A stretch of DNA of 64,000 nt from positions 1,783,606-1,847,605 of the forward strand of contig NW_006917096.1 in assembly GCF_000516985.1 (NCBI RefSeq), written 5' to 3'. This document shows, in pieces, positions 9,679 through 19,421 of the stretch; the stretch's first letter is position 1; each line of letters opens with the position of its first letter. This DNA comes from Pestalotiopsis fici W106-1. Its lineage: Eukaryota; Ascomycota; Sordariomycetes; Amphisphaeriales; Sporocadaceae. A program made the translations under genes and the position numbers. The notes under the pieces are model-generated. The model saw only the letters and a list, made by a program, of their open reading frames with translations, was not told the DNA's origin and searched no databases.

Positions 9679-11286
9679 ATGGTCAAACTTATAGACTTGG
9701 GAGATCCCTCCCATCCACACTTGACCAAGAGCCGTCAAAATGCAGCGGTTCCCTTTCTCCAGCTACCCATTGAGATTCGCCTCAAGATTTACGAATACGC
9801 CCTGGCGAAGGCAATTGTTCATGTGCAACAAGTAAAGGAGCGATCGAACAAGTTTCGCTGGAGATCGGATTACCTTGACGCACTCCAGAAGAACAACGTA
9901 GTCATTACTGATCTTGAATTGGTCAGTCGACAAATCTACATTGATCTTCAGGTTCATGGCATCTTCTACCGCGTCAACGAACTCTACTGCAGACGCCCGG
10001 AAGACCTTTTGACATTCTTGGCTGCAATAGCACCAGAGCGACGGGCATTCCTTTCAAATATGACTGTCCGCATCGACGAGGACGAGCTTGCTGTGTTGTT
10101 TCCAGAGACGGAGGATGCGCCTACACGTCATCAAGGTGCCTCCTTGCAGCACGCACTCACCTTGCTCAGCCAGTGCCAAGGTCTTCGCCGGCTAAAGATT
10201 GTCATACCTGTTGACAGACTTGGCTTATTCACAATCATCCCAGTCGTGGCCTCCTTTCTCCGAAGGCTGGTTGCGGCTGCAGCATCTGACAGTCCTTGTC
10301 CGAGCCTAAGAAGGATCTCCTTCATAAAGCCAGTCTTGTACTTCTCAGTCATCGGCTATCGCGAGGTGAATCTATTCGTCGACCTGAGTGACCAGCAGCC
10401 GCTACGAGCGGCCGTAGCAGATGAACCCCAATTTCATCCTGCAGAACAGGAGCTGCTGAATAATGCCAAGCAGGCGGTCGCTTCCTTGAGGGAGTATTGG
10501 CAGCGTGACGGAAATAGGTCCAACGAAACGGTTACTCAGGAACAAGTCCGCCAAGCTACCATCTTTGCCAGGGTTGATTTCCCTGGCGAAGAACGGACAA
10601 CGCTCGACCGAATCAACAGTAGCTGGGGCCAGATCTCAAGCCGGACAAGACAGAAGTGTAAGAAGGACTTGATCGACGAGCATGGAGTCATCCAAAGAGC
10701 CAGAAGAAAATACGATGGAGAGGGCATCTTGACTTGGTCCAAGCTTGACATTCACGGTATCAGATGGAGCGGACCAAACATTGAAGTGGACGTCGAAAAC
10801 ACATCTCTTAAATCAAAAAATGGTTTGCGGGAGCGTTCCTGGGAACCTGTGGAAGCCGTAATGTCCACAGATAACCAGGGGAAGATCCTTCGCCACCTGA
10901 AGATTCTTTTCGTCAAGAATGATCCGGCAAACGACAGCCCCAAGAATGACCCGTCTGCTACTCTACAAAGACTGCGAGAGCAACCCACACCTCAAGATGT
11001 CATGGACACATTTCCTGGTCTGTTTGGGGGTTCTACACCAGAGGGAAAATGGCGAAAGCATGCCGTCGGTTCTCGACGTTTTCCAAAGTGGCAGATTGAA
11101 CTCTGGGAGCGGGGCCAACAATTGTTCCTTGAGACTGTGGATCATTTGGAAGAGCTTGTCAGGCAGAAAGAAGTTGAGGAAAAGGCAGGAGAGGAGAACG
11201 AGAATGGCGAGGGAAAGGAGGAGATGCAGACAATCCATACCAGCGAGAACCGCACGGCAGATGATGGACCAACTGGCAGTGGCTGA
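9679..11286 (+). CDS. 2EXR/F-box-like hypothetical protein
   Basis: A single exon encodes 535 residues. The start chosen is the ATG at 9679 (ACCATGG context); the open frame extends further upstream only through non-ATG codons. Near residues 24-40 lies FLQLPIEIRLKIYEYAL, the opening of the 2EXR/F-box-like domain that is highly expanded in filamentous ascomycetes. It is followed by a short conserved section with LVSRQIYIDLQ and FYRVNELYC. The rest (about 100-480) is not recognised. The C-terminus (about 495-535) is rich in Glu and Lys and is probably disordered or coiled. Members of this group are usually uncharacterised; a role in substrate recognition is only inferred from resemblance to F-box proteins. 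Confidence 0.7.
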   Translation: MVKLIDLGDPSHPHLTKSRQNAAVPFLQLPIEIRLKIYEYALAKAIVHVQQVKERSNKFRWRSDYLDALQKNNVVITDLELVSRQIYIDLQVHGIFYRVNELYCRRPEDLLTFLAAIAPERRAFLSNMTVRIDEDELAVLFPETEDAPTRHQGASLQHALTLLSQCQGLRRLKIVIPVDRLGLFTIIPVVASFLRRLVAAAASDSPCPSLRRISFIKPVLYFSVIGYREVNLFVDLSDQQPLRAAVADEPQFHPAEQELLNNAKQAVASLREYWQRDGNRSNETVTQEQVRQATIFARVDFPGEERTTLDRINSSWGQISSRTRQKCKKDLIDEHGVIQRARRKYDGEGILTWSKLDIHGIRWSGPNIEVDVENTSLKSKNGLRERSWEPVEAVMSTDNQGKILRHLKILFVKNDPANDSPKNDPSATLQRLREQPTPQDVMDTFPGLFGGSTPEGKWRKHAVGSRRFPKWQIELWERGQQLFLETVDHLEELVRQKEVEEKAGEENENGEGKEEMQTIHTSENRTADDGPTGSG

Positions 11287-11533
11287 AGGACTCGTTCCTA
11301 AGCAATCGTGTTCAGGTATTCAACGGCGGTATTCCACCAGCTGATGTGGTTGTCCCCAGGAATGACTTTGAGGAATGACTTTGTATTTTCGGGCCCATTC
11401 ACTGGCCGTATTTGTTCATGTAGCTTGACCTTGGTCATGGTTCACTTGGTCGGGCCATTTGTGTCTGGCATGTAATTCAGTTCTGATCTACGTACTTGTG
11501 CATATCTGTAATGAAGAGAATGTTCTGTTTCAT

Positions 11534-12217
11534 TTACTCTTGATTCTCAAAGCCAATCATGACCGTCGTCTCGCTCACCGGCAGGCGCCCAGGACGGATT
11601 TTATTCACAGCATGTTCAGGGTCCTCATAACCAATCGCGAGGCCGCAGATGACGGCCAAGTTATCAGGAATACACACTTCCTGTTTGATCAAATCGGCAT
11701 ACCCAGCGACCGCGACCTCGGCGCAAGATCCGACCCCTCGCGCCGTGAGCGCCAGCAGCAGCGTCTGCAGATACATGCCCACACTCAGAGCATCGGGCCG
11801 GCCGAGCTCCTCATCCACACACACGACGGCGGCAACGGGTGCGTCAAAAAACTCAAACATGCGCAGCACGGCCTCTCGTCGGCCGATCCTGTCGCTCCAC
11901 TCGACACCAAAGCCCGCGCCGTAGACCTGGGCGCCGAGGGCCTTGCGTAGAGGTTCCAAATGCGCTGGCAGCGGTGGAATGGCGCGCAGGGGCTCCTCGG
12001 TTGCGCTGGCGGCTGCAAAGACGGCCGTCTTGAGCTGTTTTAGAGGTTGACCTGCCAAGACAAAGAGGCGCCACGGTTGGATATTGGTATTGGACGGGCT
12101 GTACCTCGCGAGATCCAGTGCCTCGTCGAGGATGCTGCGTGGAACAGGCTTGGGGAGAAAGACGCGCGTCGAGTGCCGTGTGGTAATGGCCGCGTGTAAT
12201 GTTATTTTGTCAGCCAT
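11534..12217 (-). CDS. Nitroreductase family FMN-dependent oxidoreductase
   Basis: A single exon encodes 227 residues, the typical size of one nitroreductase subunit. The N-terminal ITTRHSTRVFLPKPVP carries the Arg-His-Ser-Thr-Arg phosphate-binding motif for FMN, and ARYSPSNTNIQPW is the second conserved motif. The C-terminal half (GMYLQTLLLALTARGVGSC, then ICGLAIGYED and P-G-R-L) matches the flavin-binding fold. The proteins work as homodimers that reduce nitro compounds or quinones using NAD(P)H. The start is the ATG at 12217; codons further upstream are not ATG. It converges with the plus-strand gene ending at 11286. The physiological substrate is unknown; a general detoxification role is inferred. 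Confidence 0.9.
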   Translation of the reverse strand: MADKITLHAAITTRHSTRVFLPKPVPRSILDEALDLARYSPSNTNIQPWRLFVLAGQPLKQLKTAVFAAASATEEPLRAIPPLPAHLEPLRKALGAQVYGAGFGVEWSDRIGRREAVLRMFEFFDAPVAAVVCVDEELGRPDALSVGMYLQTLLLALTARGVGSCAEVAVAGYADLIKQEVCIPDNLAVICGLAIGYEDPEHAVNKIRPGRLPVSETTVMIGFENQE

Positions 12218-13634
12218 GTCCGTATTTACACGCACAAGTAAAGTAGTCAGCTATTATGCTGTAGTACTTGAAATGAGTGATTCGCAGTTCTTGGATACGG
12301 CTACTAATCAAGAGAGGAGGAGTGGTGTGAATGCAGGTGGCACAGCAATAGACCCCTGGTAAACTCGTACATATTCTATCTGCAGCGCAATTCAATCAAG
12401 GGATATGATACGCCCGACTCAAGAAGTCCCCCGCGCCTCTCATACCTAGATTCCCGAATGATGTATCCCCGTCGCTCCTGGGTGGCACAGCCTGATAAGG
12501 CAGATAAGGAACTCTTATAGTAGCACACTATACACCACTCAGTGGAGTCTATACTATGCGTCTGTCCTGTCAGGTGAGCATCCGATTTGTACCCGACCAG
12601 TGTGGAATGCTACAGATCTGGAGAGTCAGACCTTCGTCGCTTTCGATATTGCAAGTGGCATGGAAATGAGAAACCTCAAAGGAGGGAAGGAGGATAGACC
12701 TTGTACAAGTATAATGGGGTAGCCTATTCAATAATGCCACTTCAAGTACTGTTAGAGAGGTAACATAGCAAATCGATCATGCAGTCACTTCTGGAAAGCA
12801 AATCGCATAATGATTTTTGATCTGTACTTAGAAATCAAATCTTGCTTAATACTCCTTTTTAGTCGCTCTCCATCGTGTGTTTTTGAGCCCCTAAATTTTG
12901 GACCATACACTCACACAAAGGCCAAAAGAATAGATCCGCTATGGACGGTGCTGACTTCATGCCAAGAATCTACATAACTCCTCACTTAAGGCTACGTGCA
13001 ATGTAGTATGTATGCATGTTGAGTCAACAAATCTATTGCCAGTTTCATCTAATCCGGGTAAGCCTTACAATGCGGGCTTTCTATGGCTTCTTTAGTTGCT
13101 GCTCATTAGAGTTTAGCGGTTTGATTACGAACGTGATTCTGAGTGTTGGTCTTGGATTTTGGTGGGGGGGGGGGGGGGCTGGCTAGCATTGGGAGAGAGT
13201 TTCCATGAACATCATTGGCAGATCGTGATGGCAGATCAACACCGGGCCTCTGATTTGATTCCAAACTTGCTTATAAATCTGATTTCACGCGCTCAAAGGC
13301 GGCCCTTCCCGTATGGGCTTACTAGTATGCAGTAGTGCACACTTTATTATAGGCGTTTAGGCCTTCAAGTATCATCAGCTCAGCTTACATTCTAGTGCAT
13401 GCAGGTCTAGTTGATCGCTGGCTCTTGACTCAAAGGAGAGGAATTTGGTGAAATGGGCTAAAGCCATGAAACTGGAGAAAACATGAGGAATCAAAGGCAA
13501 TAGTAAATTGGTATCGAGAGCCTTCACCGTTCTTGATACCATGGTCTATATAAGACGGCCCCTTACAGGCAATTGATACCATCAAATCACACATCTCGAC
13601 CAAGACGCCTCACATTGTTGAAAATCAAGCAAAC
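12218..13634. other. Intergenic region with a G homopolymer
   Basis: About 1.4 kb separates the divergent nitroreductase and RidA genes. I see no gene in it. A run of 15 G residues lies at 13164-13178. A TATA box (listed separately) lies close to the RidA gene. Confidence 0.5.
13547..13554 (+). promoter_or_regulatory. TATA box of the RidA-family gene
   Basis: TATATAAG lies 80 bp upstream of the start codon at 13635. The leader in between contains CACATCTCGACC-type pyrimidine-rich sequence and CAAGCAAACATG just before the ATG. A strong TATA box is less usual for housekeeping genes and suggests inducible expression. Confidence 0.6.
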
Positions 13635-14128
13635 ATGTCTCACCTCAGATACGCCGCGTACTCCAAGCATGGCGAGGGAGCCAAAGACGTCGCCAACATG
13701 TCACAGTCTGCCCGTTACCCCCTGAGCGGAGAGGTCATTACTATTTCCGGGCAAGGTGGCTGGGACCGCGAGACCAGCAAGGTTTCCGAGGACCTCAAGG
13801 AGGAGTATGATAGGGTCGGTATAAATCCATTTTTTCCAAACACCGACGGCGCGCCTTTGCTATGCTTTGGTTCTGACCATGTTCTTGACAGGCCTTTGAC
13901 AATGTTAATCACGCCCTTATTGATATCGGCGGCAAGGGAATGTCCCAGGTCTACAAACTCGTCATCTATCTCGCTCCGCTGCAGGATGAGGCTCAAGAGT
14001 TTCTGTTTGAGAACTTGAAAAAGTGGTTCCCCGACCATTCGCCGCTGGTATCTGTGTTTGGCATTGAGAAGCTCTCGCTCGAGGGCATGAGAATAGAGAT
14101 TGAGGCCTGGGCTCACGTCCCCGCTTGA
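13635..14128 (+). CDS. RidA/YjgF/L-PSP family protein
   Basis: Two exons (13635-13814, 13892-14128) give 138 residues, the normal size for this trimeric family. It resembles the RidA/YjgF group in YPLSGEVITISGQGGWD near the N-terminus, EEYDRAFDNVNHALIDIGG across the splice and VFGIEKLSLEGMRIEIEAWA near the C-terminus. RidA proteins deaminate reactive enamine/imine intermediates. The catalytic Arg of the classical motif (near a CIPVGVRAE-like position) is not obvious, since here the segment reads GMRIEIEA, so enzymatic activity is uncertain. The only donor that keeps the frame is GTCGGT, which is non-consensus, and the acceptor is TTGACAG. A TATA box lies 80 bp upstream. Confidence 0.82.
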
Positions 14129-14320
14129 CTTACCAGTTCACTTGAGAATGAACGTCCCACGGTCAAGTCGTGGTGATGGTTTGCAGTCCATGTAGCCGGC
14201 CCGACTCGACTCGCGGGCTCGAGACAGATTAGATAAGCGCTTGAGACAGAATATGAAAATATGAAACAGTAGAAGATCTCTGATCGTTTCCTCTGCCATG
14301 ATTGAGTGGCGTGCAATAAA

Positions 14321-14586
14321 TCAGATCTTCAAATCTACCAACATGGTTGACGAAGAGTTCATGGTGGCGGCACCGGCTTTTTCCAACATGGCCTTTGCCG
14401 ACGAGATCATCTCTGCCAGAGCTTGCTCACAGTTTGTAGCTAATCCTATGGCAGCACCGCGTTCAGAAAATTTGGGCCGCGACTCGTAGATGTCTGTAGA
14501 TGGGATCTCTGAACGAGGGCATTCGCTAATGTGGCTCCTGCGAGGCCGCCACCGATGATGGCAATGTGACTGAAAGAAGCAGCCAT
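14321..14586 (-). pseudogene. Remnant of an FAD-dependent monooxygenase (5' end only)
   Basis: On the minus strand, from an ATG at 14586, the reading frame gives a typical FAD-binding start (IAIIGGGLAGATLANALVQ). It then loses the frame. After a frameshift near 14525-14535 a second frame continues with DIYESRPKFSERGAAIGLA, the next conserved block of salicylate-hydroxylase-like flavoproteins, and a block like MLEKAGAATMNSSSTML. It stops at 14321. About 85 of the usual 400 or more residues remain, so this looks like a broken and truncated gene. An unannotated intron is unlikely because no GT-AG pair of suitable length fits between the blocks. Confidence 0.7.
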
Positions 14587-15217
14587 GGCTGTGTTTGGAA
14601 TTTGGCCCCGCACGCAACGAGCATGGATGGACTTGAGTTGGTGAGAATAGTAATTGTAGAAGCTGTATCTTGTCAGCAGCACAACTATGCAGAGATTTGG
14701 GTCATTTTAGCTTTTAAACAGTACTTGAAGAATCAGGTTCGTACCTATTATGGGTAGGTAGGTACTGTGAGAAAGAGTTGCAGTGTCATCAAAAGTCTCG
14801 TCGACCATCAGTCACTGGATACATGTGTGTACTACAATGTCCATGGTCCTGTAATTCGTGGTGCACTATCTCAAGCCTTGTATATCGACTATCCGTCCTC
14901 ATCTGGACGTGAGTTCCGTATGTATAATGGAGGGCAAGGCAAATATCTCGCTTTGTAGTGTTTTTAATACAGACTTCCAAAAAAAAAATTAAAAGGTATC
15001 CAAGAACCAAATCCGCTTCGCTCAAAACGCCATTTGCCACATTTTGGGCAATATACTCATGTCCATCACAGGAATACCACGTAAGATGCCCACTGCTCTG
15101 ACAGCAGCCGAACACAGAAATCCCAAAGCCATCATTTGCATTGAGTTACAGGGTGTAGTCCAATTTGTACATCAACTGAATTGTATGCTGAAATCCCTCA
15201 CGAGAATCGCGTGCCTC
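14587..15217. other. Intergenic, no gene seen
   Basis: A stretch of about 630 bp between the monooxygenase remnant and the 3' end of the membrane-protein gene. It contains a short GTAGGTAGGTA repeat near 14753 and an A-rich patch near 14980. No coding or RNA feature was recognised. Confidence 0.45.
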
Positions 15218-16572
15218 TCAGTGCGGAGATGACGGAGGATGGTTTTGGTGGTTGCTATGTAGCTCGCTTCCCATATATCCGGTATCCAGTTCCCTCGATG
15301 CCGATGTAGGTCCAGGCGGCGTCTCGAGCTCGGACAGGTTATGTGCGGGAAGCTCGGCATAGTTTCCGTCGGACATCGCTTGACCGTAGTGCATCTGGCC
15401 GTATGGCGAGGTAGGGCTGATGGCAGAAGCGTGACTTGGAGCTGTCGAATAATCCTTGATGGCCGCGTTCTTGAAGGCGTAATTTTCCTGGTAAGGACTT
15501 CCTTGAGCTGTGCTGGATTCGCCCATCTCGACAGCACTGTGGCCTTGTCCTCCAGCTTCCGGGGCCGAGGCGGCTGGGCCTTTTCGGCGGCGGAGAAGGA
15601 AGAAGAGGGCGGCAGCGATCAAAGCCACACCAGCGATGGAGCCGATCACGGCCCCGGCAATGGTACCTCCGCTCACTGAACTCGACGAGCTTGATGAATC
15701 TGATGAGCTCGTACTCGTGGCCGATGCACCAGACGTTTGCGCGGTGGATGTAGTAGAGTCTGAAGTTGTAGTTGTGGCTGCCGCCGTCTGATAGGACTCA
15801 TGTTAGATGCGTGGCCTCAGGCATGATTTACACACCCAATTGAGTGGTACGTCAAAGCTTCTTTACTTACGATTGATGAGGTCAATTTCTTTCCCTCAAT
15901 CACGTGAGCGAATGCCTGGTCCGTTGACTTTGGATTAAAGAGGTTGGTGCCGGTGAAGCCCTGCGTGTCGTACCCGCTCACTGTGACTGTATGTCCTGCC
16001 GTGAAATCGCTATAACATGTTGCTCCATAAGCTGGCCTATTGGTGTCTATTGGGTCATCGATCATGTGGATGAGAAAGCCACTAAAAGATCATTGCTGGT
16101 CAGCAATCAAGTCCGGGGACAGATTTGATGATACTCTGGAAGATGACGAGATGACGCCAACGATCCATCATCCAGAGTCTCCATCATGGATATTGGAAGT
16201 CACGCGCGCTGTGCGGATTCCTTGATGGCTTATTCTCACGCACCTTGGGCATAATGCGATGTAGCCGTTGTCCTGCTCATAGGCGGTAACCCAGTTCTCA
16301 GGCGCCACCAGTGGGCTCATCATAGGTGCAATTGAAGACGACGCGTTGGCGATGCTGGTGTAACCATCGATGAACTCAGTCGGGTAGCAGTCTGGATAGA
16401 CGGTGCCCGGCACTGGTTGCGGCTCATTGAGCCATATCTCCCATCCAGGTGACGATAATTGAGTCAATTGCATCGAGTAGCACGTCGTAGGCGCCTTGAA
16501 TTCGGTTGTCAAGGCCTGCACGGTCGCCGCGGTCACGGTCGCCGTCGTCGAGACGGCCGTAGTGGACGACAT
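15218..16572 (-). CDS. Single-pass membrane protein with Ser/Thr-rich stalk
   Basis: Three exons on the minus strand (16572-16244, 16081-15871, 15787-15218) encode 369 residues; all introns are GT-AG with matching phases. The first 180 residues form an extracellular-like domain with several cysteines and aromatic residues (around PTTCYSMQL, YPDCYPTEF and YIALCPR). A Thr/Ser-rich stalk follows (about 181-220), then one transmembrane helix (about 222-243, GTIAGAVIGSIAGVALIAAA) ending in LLRRRKG. The cytoplasmic tail (about 125 residues) is rich in Ser, Pro, Tyr and Asn. The layout is like fungal cell-wall sensors or Mid2-like proteins, but no WSC domain is present. No signal peptide is obvious at the chosen ATG (16572), so an alternative upstream exon is possible. 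Function unknown. Confidence 0.72.
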
Positions 16573-19421
16573 GCTTTGCGACGATATCTCGATAAAATCA
16601 CCCCTTCGCTTTCCAGTATGTTCAGAGGGATTGGAGCCCGTGCGATGGTAGAGAGATGTTGAGGCAAGGTACAGAACGTCTCTTGCATCAGCGAAACTAG
16701 AAGATAAAGTGCCGAGAAAAGGTCCATCCTTCTCGGATTTGCGAACCCGCAAGTAGGTATACTACCTACTGCGCACACAGTAGTGCATGCGTTGCATATC
16801 AGGGGATTCTCTTTGCGAGCCGCAAACCCTGGTCACAATATCTGCATCTGTGCGGCGCAGAACGCGCCCAGAATCCACAATGCATCCCACCGTGGCAGGC
16901 TTGTAGCCGACTTTCCCTTTCCACATGTCTAAAGAGGCCGGGAGTCGGGGAGGAGCAACAGTAGGGTACCATGTGTGCGGGCCTGGAAGATGAACGCTGA
17001 AGAATTGTGCAAATTGTTGAATTGCATGCCCACGGGCGACTTGTCCTTCGTGATGGCATCTCTGCTGATCACCATACTGTAACTCGTACACTGTTTCTTT
17101 TACCCGTCTCCACGCTATAGCATTCCTAGTCTCGAACGGTACATGCACCCTTACTACGCCCATCTGCACAGGATATGGAGTGTGCCGAAGACCTGAATCC
17201 TTATCCCTGGTTCTGCGAGTCGCTGAAGAATCACAAATATTGACCTTGATTGCATGATGGCGTCAGGTTTTTTCGCCTTCTAGCCAAGGGGGTGATCCAT
17301 GATTCCACGAATGAGTGAGAGGACCTGGCACAATCCTTTCCTGGGGTTTGGGATCTTTTGGAAAGGACTGGGGGACCTGGGGGGCCACGCTCTCATGGCT
17401 TTAATCGAACTGGGGATCCCAGGAGGGACTTTGTACTGAAGGGGAGGCCCTAGCTCGTAGTAGACTTGTTCGTGTTTGCCATTTGGCAGGTAATGGACCC
17501 ATCATCCAACGGCTCGAGCCGGTAGTTCGTCGGCGGTGGCGTTGCCTGCCGCTCGACCAAGGGTTATCTTGGTGCTCCTCATCCGTTGACAAAACCTGTT
17601 ATTCGAGTCGAAGCTGTATCGTCGTTCCAAGAGGACCAGCGGCTCAAAATCCATCAGAACTTCCTTCATGAATAACATTAAGGCCTTGTTTGGCTAATAA
17701 AATACATGGTAGAACGCAGACAGACAGTGTCGTCGAGCGCCATCGGTTCCAGTCGGCCGACGGTTGACCGCAAGCGAAAAAGAAAAGTGGAATCGGATTG
17801 AATAAGGTGAATGGTGAGGGTTCATGAGAGACCAGACGCTAAATTCTTTAGCGCACAAACGACCGTTGCATTACACTATCCACTCTCTGGAAATTGACCA
17901 CGAACAAATGATCTTCTGCTTCCCAAGAGCCTCATTCGCTGGCTCGGGAAATGGGGACAAGCGAGACTATTGAGCCAAAAACAGAACCCCCAAGCCCTGC
18001 TGTCATTGCCCAGCCGTTGGAGACGACCAAGAGAGAACCAGCCCATCAGAAGAACTTTTGATGCCGTGGAGAAATTATGGGCTGTCGGGAAGAGGCTTGT
18101 TTTGTGGCTGCTTGCTGCCCCCCAAAACCCCCCATTGTCACTGAGTCATCCCCGTCATCTTTCCTCATGGAGAAATGTTGCAAATTATGAGAGTCCGAGA
18201 TGGATCAGCCTGTCGGGTCGTGAGCGACGATGGCAATGAGACGAGACCAAGACCGGCACACACCATTATGCTATGCCTGCCCAGACGCACCTTATTACGA
18301 AGTACGTGCAAACCCAAAATATATTGGCTTTGGGGGCCATGACCGCTCGAGAACCGCGAAGCCCGTCTCTGGACACTCATCTTGGATGCTCAGCTTCATC
18401 AGCTAACCTCTTGAATGAGCATGGCGCTGAATTTCAATGGTCCAGTCGGAACCAATCGTCCAATTCTTTCTTTCATGCCCCCCCTTTGCCCCCTAATAAT
18501 ACAACACACAGGGTAGTAACAGGCAATGATCCAAACCACCGGACCACACTTTATTGGTCGGGGAGACGGCGCAGAAGCTGATTTTCTTGCCAACTCAGCC
18601 CTATATCAAGCCTCTCACTAAAAAAGGGACAAACTATTCTGTACTACACACCGGATATAACCAGTCCTTTCTCCATGGGCACGGACTGCTTACTTACAAG
18701 AGTGCGGCCGTTGTGCGTACGTACGTAGTCGGAATCCTTCGACGCGAACATCTATTGTTCCTTCCGGGGCCCTACGTGTCATATCTTCTAGTGTTCCCCA
18801 TGCCCGGGTCTTCTACTCTTTTTTTTTTTTTTTTTTTTCAGCTTCTACCAGAAGGGGAAAAAAGAAGCACGATTTTTCGACGATCCTACGTGTTTTAGCT
18901 TTAATACCCACCTTTTATACCCTCCCCCAGCGGCCGCTCGTGCCATACAGCCCTCAGGCCCGTACCAAGAATGCTCACACCGTTCCTCGCCCCTCAGGGT
19001 CGTCTTGATGCAAGGCCCTGTCACATCGGCCGCTGGGCTGAGTTCAGGGGTGGGTTTCCCTTTCTGGCCCCAGCCCAAATGAGTAAACTCTGGCGAAGTC
19101 GGTTCAGCATTCGAAAGTCTAGACTTTTAACCGCTACACGCGGTAAATTAAGGTAGTTGGTAAAAAAAGCTGGCATTTTGCACAATGACAGAAATTACAA
19201 TTCACGACACAGTACGTAGTCGCGCCTCCAGATCATCGTTCATGAATAGTATCTTCAAGAGGAAGAAGCAGCATAGACGCCTGTCCTAAGCTGTTGTCGA
19301 TCAGAGCCCTTTGCGACGAAGTCGATTTGCTGGTCCTTGCTTCTAAGTTGATCAATCTTGTCTTGTATACAGTACATAACCAAAGCAGTCTCTATGCATA
19401 TTATCACAGTCTATTCCTCGC
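16573..19421. other. Long gene-free interval with a poly-T tract
   Basis: About 2.85 kb contains no open frame with convincing domain content on either strand. It holds a run of 20 T residues at 18819-18838, GC-rich patches near 17300-17560 and 18930-19080, and a GTACGTACGTA stretch near 18720. A tRNA-like D-arm resemblance near 19100-19145 (minus strand) does not fold into a full tRNA. It probably carries promoter and terminator sequence for the flanking genes plus non-coding or decayed DNA. Confidence 0.45.

Noticed and set aside
13164..13178. G homopolymer as a possible quadruplex or slippage switch
   Set aside because: It is a lone 15-base run far from any start codon; no regulatory role can be supported.
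16762..17169. Minus-strand open frame of 135 codons
   Set aside because: It starts at a non-ATG codon, has no recognisable motif or signal and no supporting splice sites.
19085..19150. Possible tRNA on the minus strand (TAGCGGTTA-like D-arm)
   Set aside because: The anticodon and T stems do not pair and no T-loop consensus follows, so no cloverleaf can be built.
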